A DNA stretch of 30,413 nucleotides from a virus, in the IMG/VR virus record IMGVR_UViG_3300002835_000756, positions 1 to 30,413 of that record; one strand, given 5' to 3'. The position numbers were made by a program, and so were the translations under genes. This document shows positions 23,898 to 30,413 of this stretch, piece by piece (positions within the stretch are counted from its first letter, which is position 1; the number at the start of each line of letters is the position of its first letter). The notes under the pieces were generated by a model. The model was not told where the DNA came from, did not search any database, and saw nothing but the letters and a program-made list of their open reading frames with translations.

Positions 23898-24962
23898 TTA
23901 AACCTCTTCTAGCGCTAACGCGCAATCAAAATAGTATACATCATTAACAAGGTCTCTTCTTATTAAGTTTTCAGAAAAACTTGAAACAAACACAGTAACA
24001 TTCTCTTCTGTATATGGAGTTATACCATCCTCATCTTGACTAATAACTGTTAAAGTATGAGTATCGGCATCCATTGAAATATTTTTAATATAATTTCTTG
24101 ACTCATTTAAGTCAACAGTTGCATTACTGTAATTTGGGATAAATGACCACTTAATATTAAATGTTCTTTTTGAACCGCCATTAGCTGCGCTGTTTTTATA
24201 ATATCTTGAAGAATCTCCAGCCCAATTTGTATTCTCCATAAAAATCGGGGTTGCTGAAACATCGAGCATCCTTGTTTGATTTGTTAAAGGTTTATTATCA
24301 AGAAGCAGCAGGGTTCTAATCAGTGAGCTATCTGCAGTAATATTTGTGCTGAATCTAATAGTCCGAGCATCAACATTTGTATTATTTAAAATATTAATTC
24401 TGATTGTTGCAAGGAATATCCTGCCAGCTGTTGCCAAGTTGACTTGACCAGACAGAACCGCCGAACCGTGAGCGACCTTCATCGCATTTGCTAATAGACT
24501 TGACAATACTGCTATTTGAGAAGTGCCGTGTGATATCTTAAGCATCGAAGCATCCAAGTCGGACTCCGAGCTAAGTGTGGATGTAGCAGTAGATATTTTC
24601 GTTCCGCTTACAGATACATCACCACTAGATGACAATGCTACAGATGCATGAGCAATTTTTGTAATGTTTGTCTGAACAAGAGCTTCTGCGGAGATTACAA
24701 CGCTTCCGTCTTGCCTTTCTGTTGCGACAACTACCGTTGCACCATCGACCGCCAGATTAGCGGCTGCGTATGCTATCTTGAATGCATTAGAAGTGATGGC
24801 AGAGTTTGATTCAATTACAATGCTTGCAAATCTTATTTGAAAAGATGATATTGTAAGAGAGGATGAAATGCTGATATCAATTGTGACATCAGCAGCATCT
24901 GCTTGATAAAAATCTATACCACGATTAAATGGTTCACTAAATGAATAAAAACTATCAGACAT
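23898..24962 (-). CDS. Tail protein with nine 20-residue repeats and a Dit-like C-terminal domain
   Basis: A 354-residue structural protein in two parts. Residues 41-220 are nine units of exactly 20 residues with a K-I-(A/S)-H-(A/G)-x-(A/S)-x-L-S core (TKIAHASVALSS, LKISHGTSQIAV, MKVAHGSAVLSG are the clearest). Residues about 255-354 are homologous to the whole of the next-upstream protein (24966-25385), sharing a Y-KN, a strand, S-R-(N/D)-Y and an almost identical end, S(F/Y)SE(N/T)LIRRD. The C-terminal domain sits where distal tail or tail-tip baseplate proteins are encoded, right after the tape measure gene. The repeat part probably forms a beta-stacked rod or ring extension. The exact place in the virion is inferred. 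Confidence 0.7.
   Translation of the reverse strand: MSDSFYSFSEPFNRGIDFYQADAADVTIDISISSSLTISSFQIRFASIVIESNSAITSNAFKIAYAAANLAVDGATVVVATERQDGSVVISAEALVQTNITKIAHASVALSSSGDVSVSGTKISTATSTLSSESDLDASMLKISHGTSQIAVLSSLLANAMKVAHGSAVLSGQVNLATAGRIFLATIRINILNNTNVDARTIRFSTNITADSSLIRTLLLLDNKPLTNQTRMLDVSATPIFMENTNWAGDSSRYYKNSAANGGSKRTFNIKWSFIPNYSNATVDLNESRNYIKNISMDADTHTLTVISQDEDGITPYTEENVTVFVSSFSENLIRRDLVNDVYYFDCALALEEV
24303..24842 (-). repeat. Nine 20-residue (60-base) tandem protein repeats
   Basis: Unit starts fall at residues 41, 61, 81, 101, 121, 141, 161, 181 and 201 of the protein encoded at 23898-24962, with no insertion between them. The most regular units are 5-7 (FKI/TKI/LKI/MKV at position 1-3, H or T at 5, L or I at 10). 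Units 3 and 8-9 have drifted most. The protein repeat is much better kept than the base sequence, which suggests old duplication under structural constraint. Confidence 0.75.
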
Positions 24963-24965
24963 ATA

Positions 24966-25385
24966 TTATTTCTCTTTAAGAGAAATCTCAACATTGTAGT
25001 AAGCACACTGGTTGGGAATATCTCTCCTGATTAATGTCTCCGAATATGAATCAACATATACGGTAGTATTATAAAAAGGTTCTGATGGGTCTAGCTTTAT
25101 TGAAAGACTTGCTGACGATGGCGCTCTGGCAATTGAAAGCAGGTAATCTCTGCTCTTACGACCATCAACTGTTTTTTCCGGCATATCCGGAAGATAGGTA
25201 AATGAAAATGAATAAGTATTCTTTGCATTTTTAATAAACCTTTTTTTATTCCCGTTTAACAATTCAACATTAGATGCAGATGTGGTCATTCCACCACTAA
25301 ACACCCGACCATGCTCTGTAATCTCTTGACCGTTAAGCACGACAAGATGAGTTATATTAGATTGTTGATTTTGAATAATTGACAT
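24966..25385 (-). CDS. Tail protein, possibly distal-tail-like, paralogue of next gene
   Basis: A 139-residue, beta-rich protein encoded directly after the tape measure gene (2-base spacing), with no catalytic motif. Residues about 45-137 align with the C-terminal 100 residues of the next protein: KKRFIKNAKNTYSFSFTYLP with KRTFNIKWSFIP, KSRDYL with ESRNYI, and VDSYSETLIRRDIPN with VSSFSENLIRRDLVN. In siphoviruses the gene after the tape measure protein usually encodes the distal tail protein, which fits the size of its core domain. The call is positional; no named family motif was recognised. The ATG at 25385 is immediately before the tape measure stop on the other side. Confidence 0.65.
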   Translation of the reverse strand: MSIIQNQQSNITHLVVLNGQEITEHGRVFSGGMTTSASNVELLNGNKKRFIKNAKNTYSFSFTYLPDMPEKTVDGRKSRDYLLSIARAPSSASLSIKLDPSEPFYNTTVYVDSYSETLIRRDIPNQCAYYNVEISLKEK

Positions 25386-28300
25386 TTACAACCCCTGGTT
25401 TATACCATTATAGCTTGTAAAAGTTCTTGTCTCCATCCCAGCCGCTTTCTGTTGCTTTGGAAGGACATTGACATTGTAACTCTTCATCATAGACTTAAAC
25501 CATTCTTCTTCCCCGACAAATGTATCAACATTAATATTTACCGTAGACACATTCGTTGTTTGTCCTCCACCCATATAGGATGGGGCGCTAGATGGGGTTC
25601 TGAACTTGGATTGATTAATGCTTTGCATTGTTCTTACACCCATGTTTCTTACAGCATCAGCGTTTACAACATACTCACCACCATGCAAAAGTGCGGGAAT
25701 TGCCATTGAAGGAGAGCCAGGAACATAGCCACCTGTTTTAAATCCAGGGAACTTAGAAACCTTTCTAACATCAATCCCATTATTAAGTGCATTCAAAACA
25801 TCAGATGGTTCTGGTAAATTAAAGTACTGAAACCCAACTTGGGGTTTCAAAATATCGGCATTAACTGGCTCACCACTCATCGCTCCCTTAATGTACGCAA
25901 TAATTTTTTCTTTATTAAAAGACATATTATTTTTAAATGTATCACTATCCATCAAGTTTTGAATTAATTGATCATCCCTGACACTACTCAACTGCGACTT
26001 AGCCATTTCAGCAGCTTTTTCATAAGTTATTCTTTGAGACACAGGTAGAGACAGGCCAGCAACATATTGATCCATCACTCCCAAAAATGCGGCATCAGAA
26101 CCAGACTGAATCGGTGTGCCTGGCATAAATAAATTATGCGCAATGGATGGATTAGCAATTTTGTTAATTAATGTCTTCATGTATGCAATCTGATCTTGCA
26201 CCACCTCTTGTCCGTACTTGTCGCTGGGTAAGGCACTATCTAGAGCCCTAAGCATCTCGTCTTTATGTGTTGCAGATAGTAATGCTTTTTCAATATAATC
26301 AAAATTATTCAAACGACCACGCATAGAAGAACTCTGTTGCAAAATAACTCCACGAGCACCAGGTGTTATGGTGTTACCGTACAAATTCATTGATGTTTCA
26401 AATGCATCAAATTTTTCTTTGGACAATCCACGGTTAATATAATTTGTAATTTCAGAAGCTACTTCTAAATACTCATCAACAACAGTTCCAGAAGTTTTAT
26501 TTTTGACAATTGTAGCTATTGGCTTTTGAGCGCCAAAAAAGATCATTTCACTAGCAGAGCTTGTATTGTAATCACCAATTGCGCTCATCGCATTTTTTAT
26601 TGCAAGGTTTTCTGGTATATCTAAAACATGAGTAGCCCCGGCATGGCTGTAGGTTCCTGCTCCCTGTCCATAAAACGGGGAAACACCAGTGGAGTGCGGA
26701 CTTCCTTTCAATTTTATACTTATCATACTTGAATGCCGAGATATCCAATCTTTTGCAATTTGAAGCTGCTCACCCCAGGCAATAGGGTCTGAGCTACCGA
26801 TATTTCTAGGAATAGATCCTTGCGGCGTGACCATGTTTCTGACTGGCTGTGTCAATTCATATTGACCCTTTTTACTCAAGACTTCAAGCATTTGCCTATA
26901 TGTCGCAAGCAAAGATCGTGACTGCAAAGATTCAGTACCCCCAATTACACTCGCGGGTAACTTGGGATCCAAATAATTAGTACCTCTTAATGCAGCATAT
27001 GCATGACCACCCCTTATAAACTCAGGATTTACAACACCACCAAGTAATTCTTCAGGACCACCATGGATTATAAAATTATCAACATTAGCTGTTGGCATCG
27101 GAACAAAAGATCTTCCTAATGGAATAGCACCATTTATTCTTTCAAGAGCCTGAGTCATAGGTTTTGTCATCGGCGACCCAACAGGAAGAGCACCAAATGG
27201 CTTAGGTCCAGCAGGAAGTGCTGACTGAAATTTAGGAAGAGGTATTGTTCTGAGCGCAACATCTGCAACTTCATTGGTTGCGGATTTCCCAAGCAAACGA
27301 CTTACTGTGCCAGAAAGATATGAACCAACACCTGGGAATTTAGATTCGAGCATTGGCTTTATAAATGATGGCTTCAACAAAGGACCAACATATTTAGCGA
27401 TACCTACACCAGCAGCTTGAAGTACTCCTTGCATTACTGCATTCTTAGCAATAGCAAGCGGTTGGAAGCCCTTTACCTTGTCAAAAGATTGTTCAGTAAA
27501 TGTACCAATAGCACCACCGATAGCAGCTCCACCGATACCGCCTGGGACAGCGCCAAATCCAAAACCGCCTAGCCCACCCAGCGCTGTTCCAATTGCAGCG
27601 CCGATCATTGCAAAAGAATTGCTTGGCTTTGCCATCTCTCTAGCAAAGCTACCAATCTTGCCTAAAATACTCTTACTCTCTGACTTGACGACTGGCGCTA
27701 TTGGACCAATAAAGTTTTTAGCAATACCAACATTTTTCAAATCAGCGTTTCTTTGGTTTTGAGCTTTTGAAATTCTTGCTAGGTTGCTCGCTTCAAGTCT
27801 ATCTGCGCTACCTCTTGTGTTTGAAGCAGAACCCCTCTTCCCGCCTGGAACAACCCCGCCTTTTGCAAATTTTGGAAGAAGATTATTATTCATCTTATTC
27901 AAAGCGCCTATACCAATTCTTGAAACCGCCTTCGCATTAAGAATGTACTCTCCGCCATGAAGAAGTGTTGGTACGCCTTCTTGTCTTGGCGCTGGGATGT
28001 AACCTTCTGGCATCCCAAAATTTTGATTTACACTTCCCGAAGGAACCATGCCGCCTTTAGCAAACTGCCTAATAGGATTTCTTATTATTTGAAGTTGAGA
28101 TGTAGACCGACCAGTACCAGAAATAAATTCTTGATAAGATATTGGAGGAAGACCCCTGTCCACCCTATTTCTATTATTGTTTTCAAATGCATCAGCCCGA
28201 CCACCAGCAGGGGTGAAAGAACCTTTAGGGGTAATAGAGGTAGGACTATCAACTCCGCCTCCTCCAGATGCAGCAGACTGCGCATCAGCTGCAGCGTCTG

Positions 28301-30413
28301 CTGCAGCCTTAAGATTTAGCCAGCTAAGAGTTGTCTCAGTGAGCTTACCACGCATCTCATCAAACAATTCTTTATTAATCTTAACATTTTTTCTTAAATC
28401 ATCAGTGATTGCTTGGTTTCCATCTTTAACTGCTTGAACATACACATTGTTCCAGTTTTCTCTAAATGTAGTTGTTGCTGCAGCAAACGGGGTTAAGAAA
28501 TCATCAGTAACAGACTTAACAATGGCAGTACTTGCCGCCGCAAAATTATTTTTAAACCCAGTTGTGACTTCACCAAACTTATCAATAACAACTTGCTTAC
28601 CATCACCAAATGTCCCGCCAATATCTGCGAGCATGCCAATGGTTGCTCCAATGATAGTATCTTCGCCAGCTTCCCCGCCTAAACCATACTTCTCTCTTGC
28701 AACACGAACAAGGTCATCAAGATTTGTAGTGAAAGCCCCAACAACCTCATTAGGCATCTTGTCATTAATTGTAGATGCAAAATCAGTAAACATCTTTTCA
28801 AATGCTTCACTATTTGCAGCAGCAGTATCATTAGTAATAGTGTAAAGCTTTTCAATTTGATCTCTATAATCCTGAATTGTTACTGGAGGGAACTTTGTAA
28901 TTACTTCAATAGACTCTTGGAATTTTTCAATAGCTTCATCAAAGAATACAGAAGCCGCATCTTTTGCTTCGTTAATAGCCTCTTTAAGAGCCTCAAGATT
29001 TTCCTTAGCAAGATCCTTGGCTCTGTCCGACTCAATACCTTTTAAGTTTTCACTATAATTCTTTTCACTAGCGCTCTGCTCAAGCTGAAGCATTCTGGCA
29101 TCATCAATGCGACCTTCGTATACTGCCAGTGCATAGTTGCGGCGGTATTGTTCATCGCTGAGAGCCTTGTCATCAATTAATTTACGCTTGTTAGCTTCAT
29201 ACTCTTTAGTTTTAGTTAAAGACTCTTCGGCCTTTTCAAGCTTCATGAGAGTCTTTAATTGGACATCAAAAACCTTAAGAGCAGATGTTTTCTGTTTTTC
29301 TAATGCTTTTATTGATGCATTTACATATTTATCAATTGCATTCTTTAGCTCACCAGCTACATAATCCTGCAGTTCTTGAACGGCATCGTCAATACCGTCT
29401 TTAAGTGCTTTACCAATCTTCTCGCTAGGGTCATTATCATCATAGCCATCACCTGCTGCATTCGCAATCGCTTCGCCAGTATCATAACCTATTTCTTCAC
29501 CAGAATCTACAATCTTTTTTCCGCCAAGGTCTACTGCTTCCTTAGTATTGGAGATACCTTTCTTCGCTCCGCTTTCTAGCTTTGAACCTATTGCATCAGC
29601 TACTCCATCAATAGCGCCCATAGCAAGGTTTTTAGCGCCATCAACCATCCCGAACATGCCATCTACGACAGAATTGATACCCTCGGAGATTGCAGTAAAG
29701 CCTGGTATAAATTTACCAAGGAAGCCCGCAGCTTTTGCCAAAGTTTTTGGGATTGCAGTTATCAGTGTAAGGATTGCCTTAATTGCAAGAGCAGCTACCG
29801 CAACTAGCGCTTTAAACGCAAATTTCATTATTACAACTATGATCTTTCCTACATGAGAAAATGCTGATATTAAGAAGTCGAGAGCATTACTCCAATTACC
29901 TTGAAAAATTGAAACAACAACCATTACAAGGTTTACGATGTAATAAAGATACGGCTGAATGAAATTGAGAACAAATTTCTTAAACAAATCTGCTACAAAA
30001 CTTATAGCCTTGGCAATACCTCCAAATGCTTTAGACAAACCACCAATAGCACTCTTACCTTTTGCACCACCATCATCAAAGCTTTTAAACAGATCCAAAA
30101 TTGGTCTTGCAATTTCTTTAAGTGCGCTCATGAATGTCTTAAAGGCTTGCTTAACACTATTAATAGCACCAGAAGATTTTTCTTTAAAAGTGTTGAAGTT
30201 TTTTACAACAAGCATTACGGCAAGCCCAATGCCAAGTATGATGACACCAATACCAGTGCTGATCATAACAAGTCTCATGATCTTCATTACCGAAGTTGCA
30301 AGTTTTACATTCCTGGTGAATCCACCAATGGCTGTTGCCATTGTTTTGAATTGACCGGGGGCGCTAACGCCAAGTAAAGCATTTTTTGCCCGCAGTGCAT
30401 CAGTTGCAGCACC
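25386..30413 (-). CDS. Tape measure protein (5' end outside window)
   Basis: 1675 codons are visible. The frame stays open to the right edge with 24 codons before the first ATG (30341), so the true start lies outside. Numbering here is from that ATG. Hydrophobic segments lie at 24-46 (VMISTGIGVIILGIGLAVML) and within about 125-215; a charged helical, coiled-coil-like region spans 330-500; a Gly/Ser linker is near 690-720; and a glycine-zipper hydrophobic stretch (IGAAIGTALGGLGG onward) spans 908-953. The repeated segment LLHGGEY(I/V)(L/V)NA occurs near 789-812 and again near 1548-1571, a feature of many tape measure C-termini. Residues 1090-1290 hold a separate globular domain (see findings). 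The protein sets tail length and travels to the host membrane during DNA injection. Confidence 0.9.
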   Translation of the reverse strand, partial: GAATDALRAKNALLGVSAPGQFKTMATAIGGFTRNVKLATSVMKIMRLVMISTGIGVIILGIGLAVMLVVKNFNTFKEKSSGAINSVKQAFKTFMSALKEIARPILDLFKSFDDGGAKGKSAIGGLSKAFGGIAKAISFVADLFKKFVLNFIQPYLYYIVNLVMVVVSIFQGNWSNALDFLISAFSHVGKIIVVIMKFAFKALVAVAALAIKAILTLITAIPKTLAKAAGFLGKFIPGFTAISEGINSVVDGMFGMVDGAKNLAMGAIDGVADAIGSKLESGAKKGISNTKEAVDLGGKKIVDSGEEIGYDTGEAIANAAGDGYDDNDPSEKIGKALKDGIDDAVQELQDYVAGELKNAIDKYVNASIKALEKQKTSALKVFDVQLKTLMKLEKAEESLTKTKEYEANKRKLIDDKALSDEQYRRNYALAVYEGRIDDARMLQLEQSASEKNYSENLKGIESDRAKDLAKENLEALKEAINEAKDAASVFFDEAIEKFQESIEVITKFPPVTIQDYRDQIEKLYTITNDTAAANSEAFEKMFTDFASTINDKMPNEVVGAFTTNLDDLVRVAREKYGLGGEAGEDTIIGATIGMLADIGGTFGDGKQVVIDKFGEVTTGFKNNFAAASTAIVKSVTDDFLTPFAAATTTFRENWNNVYVQAVKDGNQAITDDLRKNVKINKELFDEMRGKLTETTLSWLNLKAAADAAADAQSAASGGGGVDSPTSITPKGSFTPAGGRADAFENNNRNRVDRGLPPISYQEFISGTGRSTSQLQIIRNPIRQFAKGGMVPSGSVNQNFGMPEGYIPAPRQEGVPTLLHGGEYILNAKAVSRIGIGALNKMNNNLLPKFAKGGVVPGGKRGSASNTRGSADRLEASNLARISKAQNQRNADLKNVGIAKNFIGPIAPVVKSESKSILGKIGSFAREMAKPSNSFAMIGAAIGTALGGLGGFGFGAVPGGIGGAAIGGAIGTFTEQSFDKVKGFQPLAIAKNAVMQGVLQAAGVGIAKYVGPLLKPSFIKPMLESKFPGVGSYLSGTVSRLLGKSATNEVADVALRTIPLPKFQSALPAGPKPFGALPVGSPMTKPMTQALERINGAIPLGRSFVPMPTANVDNFIIHGGPEELLGGVVNPEFIRGGHAYAALRGTNYLDPKLPASVIGGTESLQSRSLLATYRQMLEVLSKKGQYELTQPVRNMVTPQGSIPRNIGSSDPIAWGEQLQIAKDWISRHSSMISIKLKGSPHSTGVSPFYGQGAGTYSHAGATHVLDIPENLAIKNAMSAIGDYNTSSASEMIFFGAQKPIATIVKNKTSGTVVDEYLEVASEITNYINRGLSKEKFDAFETSMNLYGNTITPGARGVILQQSSSMRGRLNNFDYIEKALLSATHKDEMLRALDSALPSDKYGQEVVQDQIAYMKTLINKIANPSIAHNLFMPGTPIQSGSDAAFLGVMDQYVAGLSLPVSQRITYEKAAEMAKSQLSSVRDDQLIQNLMDSDTFKNNMSFNKEKIIAYIKGAMSGEPVNADILKPQVGFQYFNLPEPSDVLNALNNGIDVRKVSKFPGFKTGGYVPGSPSMAIPALLHGGEYVVNADAVRNMGVRTMQSINQSKFRTPSSAPSYMGGGQTTNVSTVNINVDTFVGEEEWFKSMMKSYNVNVLPKQQKAAGMETRTFTSYNGINQGL

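Noticed and set aside
1-30413. tRNA genes, attachment sites and insertion sequences
   Set aside because: I looked through the short gaps between genes and found no cloverleaf-like sequence, no integrase gene and no transposase; there is not enough noncoding space for a tRNA gene except near 3573-3641, where none is seen.

Overview
The window is a piece of a tailed double-stranded DNA phage genome. Every gene I can support lies on the minus strand, so transcription runs right to left. Genes abut or overlap by a few bases almost everywhere, many as stop/start overlaps, and no gene-free stretch exceeds about 70 bases. The tape measure protein, tail-tip proteins and a fibre with an S74 chaperone point to a long-tailed phage, most likely a siphovirus because no sheath gene is visible. 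A WhiB-like Fe-S regulator (14650-14949) points to an actinobacterial host, since WhiB proteins are confined to Actinobacteria and their phages. The DNA is AT-rich by eye. I therefore infer a phage of low-GC aquatic Actinobacteria (for example the Nanopelagicales type), but this is inference.

Layout in transcription order, from right to left. (1) Tail module, 30413-17433: tape measure protein (5' end outside the window), two paralogous tail proteins (one with nine 20-residue repeats), a 1417-residue multidomain tail-tip protein with several carbohydrate-binding-type domains and a nested cupredoxin, a fibre ending in an S74 intramolecular chaperone, and a small beta-rich structural protein. 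(2) A free-standing HNH endonuclease at 17432-16998, at the junction of the tail and DNA modules. (3) Replication and regulation module, 16945-7481: zinc-finger/metallophosphoesterase, zinc ribbon, MerR-like protein, small protein, WhiB-like protein, possible helicase-associated protein, DnaB-like helicase, small protein, CHC2/TOPRIM primase, probable ssDNA-binding protein, a strong GNRA hairpin, HAD nucleotidase, and a DnaE-type polymerase III alpha subunit. (4) Four-gene sugar cassette, 7465-3642: three GT-B glycosyltransferases and an FkbM methyltransferase. (5) Recombination module, 3635-1: candidate promoter, RecA, small proteins, a PD-(D/E)XK Hjc-like nuclease, a Cas4-like Fe-S exonuclease, a zinc-finger protein and a RuvC-like resolvase that runs off the left edge.

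The replication genes make an almost self-contained replisome (helicase, primase, ssDNA-binding protein, polymerase, nucleotide metabolism), and the recombination module adds strand exchange, end resection and junction resolution. The least ordinary observations are a type-1-copper-like domain inserted in a LamG-like domain of a tail protein, a possible ADP-ribosyltransferase-like domain inside the tape measure protein, a strict 20-residue repeat in a tail protein, a MerR-type DNA-binding domain joined to an N-terminal beta domain, the sugar cassette inside the DNA module, and a block around recA with codon use unlike its neighbours.
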